A DNA stretch of 37,895 nt from Gallionella sp. UBA4121. Lineage in GTDB: Bacteria; Pseudomonadota; Gammaproteobacteria; Burkholderiales; Gallionellaceae. Positions 16,278 through 23,217 of the stretch are shown piece after piece. A program made the position numbers and the translations under genes. The notes under the pieces are model-generated. The model saw only the letters and a list, made by a program, of their open reading frames with translations. It was not told where the DNA came from and made no database searches. How positions within the stretch are numbered: the first letter of the stretch is position 1; every line of letters begins with the position of its first letter. Where the stretch lies: assembly GCA_002381565.1 (NCBI GenBank), contig DFWZ01000005.1, positions 43,455-81,349 on the forward strand. The letters run 5' to 3'.

Positions 16278-17253
16278 ATTGAAGATATTTTTGTTGCTCG
16301 TGATGCTGGCAGCCGGCAGCGTGGCTTATTATGCCTACAGCCCACTGACACTGCCAAAACTGCCCTTCGAGTTTTCGCTGAATCAGGGCAGCAGCCTGAC
16401 TGCGGTAGCCCGGCAGTTCGAACAGGCTGGTCTGCCGGGAAATCCCAGGTTGTTCGTCATTTTTGCGCGTTTGCAGGGCCGGGCCGGGCAAATCAAGGCG
16501 GGGATATACCAGCTGGATCACGCGGTATCCAGAATGGAATTGTTGCAGATAATTACCCAGGGAAATGCCAGCAAGAGCCAGGTCACGATCATCGAAGGCT
16601 GGAATTTCAGGCAGTTGCGCGATGCGCTCAATGCCAGCCCGAATATCCGGCATGACACGCTGGGCATGTCGAATAGTGAAATCCTGCAGCGTATCGGTGC
16701 GTTCGAGTCTCATCCTGAAGGGCTGTTTTTCCCGGATACTTATTACGTTGCGGCCGGCAGCAGCGATGTGGATCTGCTGAAGTTCGCCTATCGGACGATG
16801 CGGCAGCGCCTTGAGGCAGCCTGGCTGGCGCGCAGTCCGAGCCTGCCGCTGGCCGCTCCCTATCAGGCGCTGATACTCGCATCCATCGTGGAGAAGGAAA
16901 CCGGTACGCCCGCTGACCGTGCGATGATCGCCGGCGTATTCGTCAACCGGCTGCGCAGACACATGCTGCTGCAAACCGATCCTGCGGTGATTTATGGGCT
17001 GGGGGAGACGTTTGACGGTGACCTGCGAAGTCGTGACTTGACCAACGATACTCCTTACAATACTTACACGCGCGCAGGATTGCCGCCCACGCCTATCGCC
17101 ATGCCGGGAAGGGACTCGCTCTACGCAGCACTGCACCCTGCCAACACCGATGCTTTATACTTTGTCGCGCGTGGTGATGGCAGTTCAAAATTTTCCAGTA
17201 ATCTGACAGAGCATAACCGGGCAGTAAACCAGTACCAGAAGTACCAGAAGTAG
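16270..17253 (+). CDS. mltG: Endolytic murein transglycosylase MltG
   Basis: Inner-membrane lytic transglycosylase that cleaves nascent glycan strands and acts as a terminator of peptidoglycan chain growth. 327 aa (E. coli 340). A short cytosolic start and one membrane helix (IFLLLVMLAAGSVAYYAY) are followed by a LysM-like domain and the YceG catalytic domain. The catalytic Glu is residue 208 in LASIVEKETG; VNRLRRHMLLQTDPAVIYG and NTYTRAGLPPTPIAMPG are family hallmarks. The start at 16270 overlaps pabC by 8 nt; an upstream in-frame ATG (16231) would add 13 non-conserved residues before the helix. The C-terminus ends in a duplicated 9-mer encoding QYQKYQK. Confidence 0.94.
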   Translation: MGKLKIFLLLVMLAAGSVAYYAYSPLTLPKLPFEFSLNQGSSLTAVARQFEQAGLPGNPRLFVIFARLQGRAGQIKAGIYQLDHAVSRMELLQIITQGNASKSQVTIIEGWNFRQLRDALNASPNIRHDTLGMSNSEILQRIGAFESHPEGLFFPDTYYVAAGSSDVDLLKFAYRTMRQRLEAAWLARSPSLPLAAPYQALILASIVEKETGTPADRAMIAGVFVNRLRRHMLLQTDPAVIYGLGETFDGDLRSRDLTNDTPYNTYTRAGLPPTPIAMPGRDSLYAALHPANTDALYFVARGDGSSKFSSNLTEHNRAVNQYQKYQK

Positions 17254-17436
17254 CGAGTGCCTGGCAGGCAATCGATATGTCGGTACCGATCATGATCAAT
17301 GCTCGCCATTGGGGAGCGGTGCGCGTCGGCTTCGACTCGAGTCACCTTGTGGAATGATCGCTGACTGAATTACCATGCGCTGCAGCCGGCAGGTTGTTGC
17401 ATGAACGACTGGCGACTAATAATTTATGATTGTTTT

Positions 17437-18033
17437 ATGACCAAATTTATCACTTTTGAAGGCGTGGATGGGGCGGGGAAGAGCACCCATCTGGCGTGGT
17501 TCGCCGATGCCTTGCGAGAGCGCGGCATGGACGTAATCGTCACGCGCGAGCCGGGCGGCACGTCTCTGGGCGAGCAGCTGCGCGAGATGCTGCTTAATCA
17601 GCCCATGAGCATCGATACGGAAGCGATGCTGATGTTCGCGGCGCGTCTCGAACATGTCGAACAGGTCATCACCCCCGCTTTGCGCGCCGGCAAGTGGGTG
17701 ATTTCAGATCGTTTTTCCGACGCCAGCTTCGCCTACCAGGGAGGCGGTCGTGGCATGGACTGGGAAAAGTTGAAGCAGCTGGAGAGCTGGGTAAATCTTG
17801 TGCCGGATCTGACACTGTTTTTTGATGTGCCGGTCGAAGTGGCCAGACAGCGTCTGGCGAACAACGTTACGCTGGATCGTTTCGAGCAGGAGCAGGGCGA
17901 GTTTTTCGAGCGGGTGCGTGCCGGATACCACCGGCGCGTGGCAGAAAATCCGCAGCGCTTCGTGGTGATCGATGCGGCGCAGTCGCTGGCTTCAGTGCAA
18001 CAGCAGCTGGCTGCGATCATCGAGGCGATTTGA
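17437..18033 (+). CDS. tmk: Thymidylate kinase
   Basis: Phosphorylates dTMP to dTDP for DNA synthesis. 198 aa, slightly shorter than the usual 205-213. P-loop FEGVDGAGKSTH, DR(F/Y) motif in VISDRFSDASFAYQGGGRG, REPGGTSLGEQLRE in the dTMP site and a lid region after PVEVARQRL. The start MTKFITFEG at 17437 is preferred over an upstream ATG at 17401 because homologues begin near this point. A 183-nt gap (17254-17436) after mltG has no gene that I can see. The stop TGA overlaps the holB ATG by one base (TGATG). Confidence 0.95.
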   Translation: MTKFITFEGVDGAGKSTHLAWFADALRERGMDVIVTREPGGTSLGEQLREMLLNQPMSIDTEAMLMFAARLEHVEQVITPALRAGKWVISDRFSDASFAYQGGGRGMDWEKLKQLESWVNLVPDLTLFFDVPVEVARQRLANNVTLDRFEQEQGEFFERVRAGYHRRVAENPQRFVVIDAAQSLASVQQQLAAIIEAI

Positions 18034-19025
18034 TGAACGAACTGTATCCCTGGCAGAAAGACGACTGGACGCGCTTGCAGTCATTGCGCTCCCGCGCATC
18101 GCAAGGCTTGCTGTTTCAGGGGCAAAAGGGCATCGGCAAACTGGAGCTTGCAATCAATTATGCGCGTGCCTTGCTGTGTGAACATCCGCTGGACGATGGC
18201 TTCGCCTGTGGAAAGTGCGCTGCATGTCACTGGTTTGAGCAGGGTTCGCATCCCGATTTTCGTTTTCTGCAGCCCGAATCTGAAACTGAAGAGAGCGATG
18301 CCGGCAAGAAACCCAGCCGCCAGATTTCCGTGGATCAGATTCGCGGCCTTGCTGATTTTATGGGCATGACTGCGCATCAGGGTGGCCGTCGGGTGGTGAT
18401 CATTCATCCTGCGGAAGCCATGAATGCAAACGCGGCGAACGCTTTGCTGAAAAATCTCGAGGAGCCGCCTGCCGGGCTGCTGTTCATTCTGGTGACCCAT
18501 AAGCATCAGGCATTATTGCCTACGCTCCTTAGCCGGTGCCTGGCCTTTGGCCTGGCAGCGCCGGATGCTGCAACCGCGACACGCTGGCTGGCGGCGCAGG
18601 GGATAAAGAATCCGGCCGACGCACTGGCAGTTTCCGGGTTTTCGCCCCTGCAGGCGCTGCAAAGCGCCAACGGCAGCGATGCGCGGGAAAAACTGCTCTG
18701 CGCGGTGCGGCAGCCTCAGACGCTGGATGTGTTTGGATTGGCTGAGGCGCTGCAAAAGACCGAACAGGTACAGGTGGTGCAGTGGTTGCAGCAATGGTGT
18801 CATGACCTGATTTCGCAGAAACTGGCGGGACGGTTGCGTTATCATCCGGACAGTGAGGCGGCCATTCGCGAACTGGTAGCGCCGCTGGATCCGTTGAATC
18901 TGGCGCGCCTGCAAAGCGTGCTTCAAACGGCGAAGACGGAATCGCAACACACGCTCAACCCCAAACTTTTCCTCGAATCGCTTTTGTTCACCTACTGTCA
19001 GCTCACGAAACCATGTCATTTATAG
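18033..19025 (+). CDS. holB: DNA polymerase III subunit delta-prime
   Basis: Part of the clamp loader that places the beta sliding clamp on primed DNA. 330 aa (E. coli 334). A P-loop-like GQKGIGKLE is followed by the zinc-binding cysteines CGKCAACHWFEQGSHPDF, then VIIHPAEAMNANAANALLKNLEEPP and LLSRC, the SRC motif typical of clamp-loader subunits. The start at 18033 overlaps the tmk stop codon by one base, giving coupled translation. The gene ends 13 nt inside tatD. In many proteobacteria a pilZ gene lies between holB and tatD; it is absent here. Confidence 0.94.
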   Translation: MNELYPWQKDDWTRLQSLRSRASQGLLFQGQKGIGKLELAINYARALLCEHPLDDGFACGKCAACHWFEQGSHPDFRFLQPESETEESDAGKKPSRQISVDQIRGLADFMGMTAHQGGRRVVIIHPAEAMNANAANALLKNLEEPPAGLLFILVTHKHQALLPTLLSRCLAFGLAAPDAATATRWLAAQGIKNPADALAVSGFSPLQALQSANGSDAREKLLCAVRQPQTLDVFGLAEALQKTEQVQVVQWLQQWCHDLISQKLAGRLRYHPDSEAAIRELVAPLDPLNLARLQSVLQTAKTESQHTLNPKLFLESLLFTYCQLTKPCHL

Positions 19026-19777
19026 ATTCTCATTGCCATATCAACTTCCACGAGCTGGCGGAAAACATCACTGATGTGCTGGCTCAAATGCAGCAGAATG
19101 AGGTGCTCAGCGCACTTTGCGTCTCGGTCAATCTGGCTGATTTCCCGCAAGTGCTCGCCCTGGCCTGCCAGTATCCGAACATCTATGCCTCGGTCGGCGT
19201 TCATCCCGATCACGAAGCGGTTGAAGAGCCAACCGTTGCGCGTCTGGTCGAGCTGGCGCAGCATCCGAAAATCGTCGCGATAGGTGAGACGGGGCTTGAT
19301 TATTATCGACTGACCGGCGATCTGGATTGGCAGCGCGAGCGCTTTCGCAATCACATCAGAGCTTCTAAGGAATGCGGCAAACCGCTGATTATTCATACCC
19401 GAAGTGCCGCGGAAGATACGCTGCGCATTATGCATGAAGAGGGGGCGGCCGACATTGGCGGGGTGATGCACTGCTTCACTGAAAACTGGGAAGTGGCACA
19501 GGCCGCGCTGGATATGGGTTTTTATATCTCATTTTCCGGTATTATCACCTTCAAGAATGCGCTGCAGATCAAGGACGTTGCCCGGCGCGTGCCGATGAGT
19601 CGCATGCTGATCGAAACCGACTCTCCTTTTTTGGCGCCTGTGCCGTACCGGGGCAAGATCAATCAGCCTGCGTACGTGAAGCATGTTGCCGAAGAAATCG
19701 CGTTGTTGCGAGGGATAAGCGTGGCGGGAGTCGGTTTGCAGACCAGCGAAAACTTTGCGCGTCTGTTCAAGTTGTAA
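19013..19777 (+). CDS. tatD: TatD-family metal-dependent deoxyribonuclease
   Basis: TIM-barrel amidohydrolase-like nuclease of the TatD/YcfH/YjjV group, with 3'-5' DNase activity in characterised members. 254 aa. Metal ligands: HxH in FIDSHCHIN, Glu in VAIGETGLDYY, His in PLIIHTR, His in GVMHCFTE and Asp in LIETDSPFLAP. Located after holB and overlapping it by 13 nt, which fits the YcfH subgroup rather than TatD proper of the Tat operon, so the symbol is used in the family sense. Last gene of the acpP-to-tatD run; a tRNA promoter follows at once. Confidence 0.92.
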   Translation: MSFIDSHCHINFHELAENITDVLAQMQQNEVLSALCVSVNLADFPQVLALACQYPNIYASVGVHPDHEAVEEPTVARLVELAQHPKIVAIGETGLDYYRLTGDLDWQRERFRNHIRASKECGKPLIIHTRSAAEDTLRIMHEEGAADIGGVMHCFTENWEVAQAALDMGFYISFSGIITFKNALQIKDVARRVPMSRMLIETDSPFLAPVPYRGKINQPAYVKHVAEEIALLRGISVAGVGLQTSENFARLFKL

Positions 19778-19796
19778 CATTGAACGCGAAATAAAG

Positions 19797-19824
19797 TTGA
19801 CAGAAATTATGAACAACCTATAAT
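19797..19824 (+). promoter_or_regulatory. tRNA cluster promoter
   Basis: TTGACA at 19797-19802 and TATAAT at 19819-19824, both perfect sigma-70 consensus, spaced 16 bp. The first tRNA begins 15 nt downstream. Confidence 0.85.
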
Positions 19825-19838
19825 TCGCGCCTCGCAAT

Positions 19839-19914
19839 GCGGGAGTAGCTCAGTTGGTAGAGCGATACCTTGCCAAGGTATAGGTCGAGAGTTCGAGCCT
19901 CTTCTCCCGCTCCA
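19839..19914 (+). tRNA. tRNA-Gly (GCC), copy 1
   Basis: 76 nt with encoded CCA. Acceptor GCGGGAG pairs with CTCCCGC; D-arm AGCTCAGTTGGTAGAGC; anticodon loop TTGCCAA gives GCC; T-loop GTTCGAGCC. First of a Gly-Gly-Cys-Leu cluster. Confidence 0.97.
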
Positions 19915-19958
19915 GTTTCACCGGAGTCCAGTTTTACGGTTTTATGCGATGCTCCAAT

Positions 19959-20034
19959 GCGGGAGTAGCTCAGTTGGTAGAGCGATACCTTGCCAAGGTA
20001 TAGGTCGAGAGTTCGAGCCTCTTCTCCCGCTCCA
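19959..20034 (+). tRNA. tRNA-Gly (GCC), copy 2
   Basis: Identical over its full 76 nt to the copy at 19839-19914 and separated from it by 44 nt, so it is a recent or homogenised tandem duplicate. CCA is encoded. Confidence 0.97.
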
Positions 20035-20042
20035 CATTCAAG

Positions 20043-20067
20043 GGAAAGCATCAGGCTTTCCTTTTTT
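20043..20067 (+). terminator. Rho-independent terminator-like hairpin inside the tRNA cluster
   Basis: GGAAAGC (20043-20049), 5-nt loop, GCTTTCC (20055-20061), then TTTTTT. It lies between the second tRNA-Gly and tRNA-Cys, so either the cluster is two transcription units or the hairpin only attenuates. Confidence 0.7.
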
Positions 20068-20083
20068 GTTTTTTCAGCAGCAT

Positions 20084-20157
20084 GGTGCGTTAGCAAATCG
20101 GTTATGCCCTGGATTGCAAATCCAGTTAGCCCAGTTCGACTCTGGGACGCACCTCCA
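20084..20157 (+). tRNA. tRNA-Cys (GCA)
   Basis: 74 nt with encoded CCA. Acceptor GGTGCGT / ACGCACC; anticodon stem-loop GGATTGCAAATCC gives GCA; T-arm CCAGTTCGACTCTGG. Discriminator base T, typical of tRNA-Cys. Confidence 0.96.
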
Positions 20158-20164
20158 GACACCC

Positions 20165-20256
20165 GCCCGGGTGGTGAAATTGGTAGACACAACGGACTTA
20201 AAATCCGTCGCTTGGGTAAAACCAGCGTGCCGGTTCGACCCCGGCTCCGGGCACCA
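20165..20256 (+). tRNA. tRNA-Leu (TAA)
   Basis: 92 nt with encoded CCA and the long variable arm of class II tRNAs. Acceptor GCCCGGG / TCCGGGC, anticodon stem-loop ACGGACTTAAAATCCGT gives TAA, T-arm GCCGGTTCGACCCCGGC, discriminator A. Only 7 nt after tRNA-Cys. Confidence 0.96.
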
Positions 20257-20284
20257 AATCAAATATTTCCCTAATATATTTATC

Positions 20285-21520
20285 ATGGAAACTTCCGCCG
20301 CACTGGATCTCGCCAAGCATACCTTGTTGCTCTTCGGCATCATTTTAGGCCTGGGCACGTTTTCCGGATTGCTGGCCCGCCTGATACGCGTGCCCGATGT
20401 GGTGGTGTTCCTGCTGGTCGGTATGCTGATAGGCCCGGGCGCGCTCGGTTTGGTGGATATCAGGGCGGATTCGGCCGTCAACCAGTTGATTCTGATCTTC
20501 GGCTCCAGCTACATCCTGTTTGACGGCGGCGCATCGATCAGATTTCGCGTGCTCAAAGAGGTGTGGATCACGGTTGTCGTGCTTGCGACCATTGGCATAT
20601 TGATCACGGCTGCCATCACCGGTCTGGCGGCTTATTATTTCCTCGGCGTGCCGGCCATCGTGGCGCTGCTGCTGGGGGCGGTGCTGGCTTCCACCGATCC
20701 TGCAACCCTGGTGCCGGTGTTCAAACAGATCAGGATCCGCGAGCGTGTCGCGCAGACGGTGATGAGCGAGTCGGCCTTCAACGATGCGATGGGCGCGATT
20801 GTCACCTTCGCCGTGCTGGGCGTGGCGATGGGTGCGGGCGAATTCTCAGCCACAGATGCACTATTGGATCTGTTCAAACAATCGCTGTTCGGCATTGCGG
20901 TAGGTGGCGTGCTGGGCTATCTGGCCGCCGTGCTGATCGCCCATGAGAAATTTGATTTTCTCGCCGAATTTGCACCAGTGGTCACGCTGATGGCCGTGAT
21001 CGGCGCTTACATGGCGGCAGACGGACTGCATTCCAGCGGTTTCATGGCGGTGTTCGTGTTCGGCATCATGCTGGGCAACGTCGAGTCGCTGGGCTTTGCG
21101 CGTTCCAATTCAGAGAGTCATCAGCTGGAGAGTTTTGTGATGACCACCGCGCTGATCATGCGCATGTTCATTTTTATCCTGCTGGGAACCCAGGTCGATT
21201 TTGGACTGATGAACCGGTACTTGTGGGCAGGTGTCGCTGTGGTGGCCGTTTTTATGCTGGTCGCGCGCCCTGTAACGGTGTTCCTGTGCGCGTTGCCGGA
21301 TCGCCGTGCCAGGTGGAACCTCAGGGAAATGCTGTTCATGTGCTGGACGCGCGAAACCGGCGTGATCCCCGGCGCACTGGCGGGCATGCTGGTCGGCATG
21401 AAGGCGCCGGGCGCGCAGATCATCGCCTCCGTCACCTTCATTGCGATCCTGGTGACGATACTGCTGCAGGCGACCACCACCAAATGGCTGGCCGGCAAAC
21501 TTGAATTGCTGGAAGAATAG
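20285..21520 (+). CDS. CPA1-family Na+(K+)/H+ antiporter
   Basis: Inner-membrane cation/proton antiporter, 411 aa, about 12 hydrophobic segments. The CPA1 signature is present: LLGAVLASTDPATLVPVF in the crossing-helix region and ESAFNDAMGAIVTF, whose Asn-Asp pair is the ion-binding motif of NhaP-type electroneutral exchangers. MFMCWTRETGVIPGALAG near the end carries the conserved Arg-Glu. It lacks the C-terminal TrkA domain of the longer KefB/NhaP2 forms. The start METSAALDLAKH at 20285 lies 28 nt after tRNA-Leu with no clear promoter between, so it may be read through from the tRNAs. It is followed by a heptanucleotide array. Confidence 0.87.
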   Translation: METSAALDLAKHTLLLFGIILGLGTFSGLLARLIRVPDVVVFLLVGMLIGPGALGLVDIRADSAVNQLILIFGSSYILFDGGASIRFRVLKEVWITVVVLATIGILITAAITGLAAYYFLGVPAIVALLLGAVLASTDPATLVPVFKQIRIRERVAQTVMSESAFNDAMGAIVTFAVLGVAMGAGEFSATDALLDLFKQSLFGIAVGGVLGYLAAVLIAHEKFDFLAEFAPVVTLMAVIGAYMAADGLHSSGFMAVFVFGIMLGNVESLGFARSNSESHQLESFVMTTALIMRMFIFILLGTQVDFGLMNRYLWAGVAVVAVFMLVARPVTVFLCALPDRRARWNLREMLFMCWTRETGVIPGALAGMLVGMKAPGAQIIASVTFIAILVTILLQATTTKWLAGKLELLEE

Positions 21521-21522
21521 TA

Positions 21523-21550
21523 AGTGGTAAGTGGTGAGTGGTGAGTGGTA
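21523..21550. repeat. Heptanucleotide tandem repeat (AGTGGTR x4)
   Basis: Exactly four 7-bp units, AGTGGTA / AGTGGTG, start 2 nt after the antiporter stop codon. Same period and same position as the array after sppA, but a different sequence. Confidence 0.7.
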
Positions 21551-21597
21551 ATCCCCGATCCTGCCTTTCCCATGCTCTTGAATATTCAGAATTTCCC

Positions 21598-21625
21598 TTG
21601 ACGAATTTGTATATTCCGTTATAAT
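21598..21625 (+). promoter_or_regulatory. rpsF operon promoter
   Basis: TTGACG at 21598-21603 and TATAAT at 21620-21625, spaced 16 bp, about 90 nt before rpsF. Drives the S6-S18-L9 operon. Confidence 0.8.
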
Positions 21626-21640
21626 CCGCGCCCCTGTAAA

Positions 21641-21692
21641 GCCGATGGTCGGCTATGCAGCCTTGCTCCACCGTCTCGCATGGCGGGGGGCT
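21641..21692 (+). promoter_or_regulatory. Candidate S6:S18-responsive mRNA leader
   Basis: Between promoter and rpsF, GCCGA-TGG-TCGGC (21641-21653) forms a small hairpin. It is followed by a longer stem, AGCC...CTCCACCG over GGCGGGGGGCT (21659-21692), with unpaired bases including CCG. Bacterial rpsF leaders often carry a stem with a CCG bulge that binds the S6:S18 complex and represses the operon. Position and CCG fit; the fold was done by eye. Confidence 0.4.
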
Positions 21693-21714
21693 TTTATTAC
21701 CATAAGGAGATGTA

Positions 21715-22095
21715 ATGCGACATTACGAAATCGTGTTTATCGTGCATCCCGATCAAAGCGAACAAGTACCAGCAATGATCGAGCGTTATCGCACATTAGT
21801 CACTTCCAAGGATGGTCAGATCCATCGTCTGGAAGACTGGGGCCGTCGCCAGTTGGCCTACGCTATCCAGAAAATTCACAAGGCACACTATGTGCTGATG
21901 AATATCGAGTGCAACCAGGAAACATTGGATGAGCTGGAACACGCGTTCCGCTTCAATGATGCAGTATTGCGTCATCTGACCGTCAAAACCAAGACGGCTG
22001 TCACTGTTCCATCGGCAATGATGAAGGAAGAAAAATCCCGTTCAGTGCTGAGTGAAGACATGGTTCAGAACAGAGATGAAAGCGTAGAAGCTTAA
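21715..22095 (+). CDS. rpsF: 30S ribosomal protein bS6
   Basis: Binds S18 and 16S rRNA in the platform of the small subunit. 126 aa. MRHYEIVFIVHPDQSEQVPAMIERY, then IHRLEDWGRRQLAYAIQKIHKAHYVLMNIEC and FRFNDAVLRHLTVKTK are classic bS6. A strong AAGGAG precedes the ATG. The acidic, disordered tail varies between species. priB, usually the next gene in this operon in beta- and gammaproteobacteria, is missing; rpsR starts only 74 nt on. Confidence 0.97.
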   Translation: MRHYEIVFIVHPDQSEQVPAMIERYRTLVTSKDGQIHRLEDWGRRQLAYAIQKIHKAHYVLMNIECNQETLDELEHAFRFNDAVLRHLTVKTKTAVTVPSAMMKEEKSRSVLSEDMVQNRDESVEA

Positions 22096-22169
22096 ATCCA
22101 GTCGCGTAATCAGGCTGCCACCGTGCAGACAACTGGTTTCGCTTATCAATATTTGGTAAAGGGAACATC

Positions 22170-22445
22170 ATGGCTCGTCCATCTAGCAAAAGTACCGATG
22201 ACAAAAAGAAGCGTTTTTCTCGTAACAACCTGTTCAAGCGTCGCAAGTTCTGCCGCTTCACAGTCGAGAAGATTGCAGAAGTAGATTACAAAGATGTGAA
22301 CATCCTTAAAGAGTTCATCTCTGAAAATGGCAAGCTGATTCCAGCTCGCATCACGGGCACAAAGACACGCTATCAGCGTCAATTGAGCACAGCCGTGAAG
22401 CGCGCGCGTTTCCTGGCTTTGCTGCCCTATACTGATTTGCACTAG
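22170..22445 (+). CDS. rpsR: 30S ribosomal protein bS18
   Basis: Small-subunit protein paired with S6. 91 aa. Core FSRNNLFKRRKFCRFTVEKIAEVDYKDVNILKEFISENGKLIPARITGTKTRYQRQLSTAVKRARFLALLPY is highly conserved; the N-terminal 15 residues (ARPSSKSTDDKKK) are an extension seen in betaproteobacteria. AAGGGAA lies before the ATG. Part of rpsF-rpsR-rplI. Confidence 0.97.
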   Translation: MARPSSKSTDDKKKRFSRNNLFKRRKFCRFTVEKIAEVDYKDVNILKEFISENGKLIPARITGTKTRYQRQLSTAVKRARFLALLPYTDLH

Positions 22446-22456
22446 GAGTATCGGAC

Positions 22457-22906
22457 ATGCAAATAATTTTGATGGAAAAAGTGACCAATCTGGGTCAATT
22501 GGGCGATGTGGTCAAAGTCAAGAACGGTTACGCTCGTAACTTTCTGATCCCACAAGGCAAGGCAAAGCGCGCAACGACAGCCAATATGGCTGAGTTCGAA
22601 GTGCGTCGCGTTGAAATCGAAGCGGCCGACAAAGCCAAGCTGGCTGATGCGCAGGCACGCGGCGAAAAGCTGGCAGGACTTACCGTGCAGATTTCGCAAA
22701 AGGCCGGTGTGGATGGCCGACTGTTCGGTTCAGTCACCAATGCAGACATCGCGACAGCGCTGGCGGCTATGGGCTTTGAAGTTGACAAGGCGCAAGTGCG
22801 TATGGCTGAAGGTCACCTCAAGAACGTGGGCGATCACGCTGTGAGCGTTCAGTTGCACACTGACGTTGCAGTGGATATCACTGTTTCGGTGCTCGGCGAA
22901 CACTAA
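22457..22906 (+). CDS. rplI: 50S ribosomal protein bL9
   Basis: Large-subunit protein at the base of the L1 stalk; helps maintain reading frame. 149 aa, standard length. N-terminal domain MQIILMEKVTNLGQLGDVVKVKNGYARNFLIPQGKA, a long connecting helix (residues about 41-75), then the C-terminal domain with GRLFGSVTNADIATAL. AGGAG precedes the ATG. Last gene before a strong terminator. Confidence 0.97.
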   Translation: MQIILMEKVTNLGQLGDVVKVKNGYARNFLIPQGKAKRATTANMAEFEVRRVEIEAADKAKLADAQARGEKLAGLTVQISQKAGVDGRLFGSVTNADIATALAAMGFEVDKAQVRMAEGHLKNVGDHAVSVQLHTDVAVDITVSVLGEH

Positions 22907-22929
22907 AACAGTTCGCGGCAAGGCACTAC

Positions 22930-22957
22930 AAAAAAGGACTGGGAACAGTCCTTTTTT
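22930..22957 (+). terminator. Rho-independent terminator of the rpsF-rpsR-rplI operon
   Basis: AAAAAAGGACTG, loop GGAA, CAGTCCTTTTTTT: a 12-bp perfect stem ending in a T run, 24 nt after the rplI stop. Confidence 0.92.
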
Positions 22958-23043
22958 TATTTTCTGGTTTTACCTCGCGACAAGGTAAAATGTGGCTCGT
23001 GAATTTGCTGTTCATCGATCAAACTCAAAAAGCGATATGCTCA

Positions 23044-23191
23044 CGCGGAGACGCGGAGATGTTCAAATTCAAAATTTGATTACATACCAAAAACCCACGC
23101 TTATTCAAGAGGGTGAATTGGTCGCTTTTCGATAGTCGGTGATTGGTTTTATGATGTTTTGGTTTTACTCTGCGTTCTCCGCGTCTCCGCG
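23044..23191. repeat. Element with 15-bp inverted repeats upstream of dnaB
   Basis: CGCGGAGACGCGGAG (23044-23058) and its exact reverse complement CTCCGCGTCTCCGCG (23177-23191) are 118 bp apart. The right arm belongs to a widespread intergenic repeat type (CTCTGCGTTCTCCGCGTCTCCGCG, partly split here). The region 22958-23217 has no gene. dnaB must be transcribed from inside or beside this element. Confidence 0.6.
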
Positions 23192-23217
23192 CGAGGCTGC
23201 TTTTTTAGGTTCCAGCT

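Noticed and set aside
20043..20067. Definite end of the tRNA-Gly transcript
   Set aside because: The hairpin and T run are good, but no separate promoter for tRNA-Cys/Leu could be identified downstream, so the cluster may still be co-transcribed.
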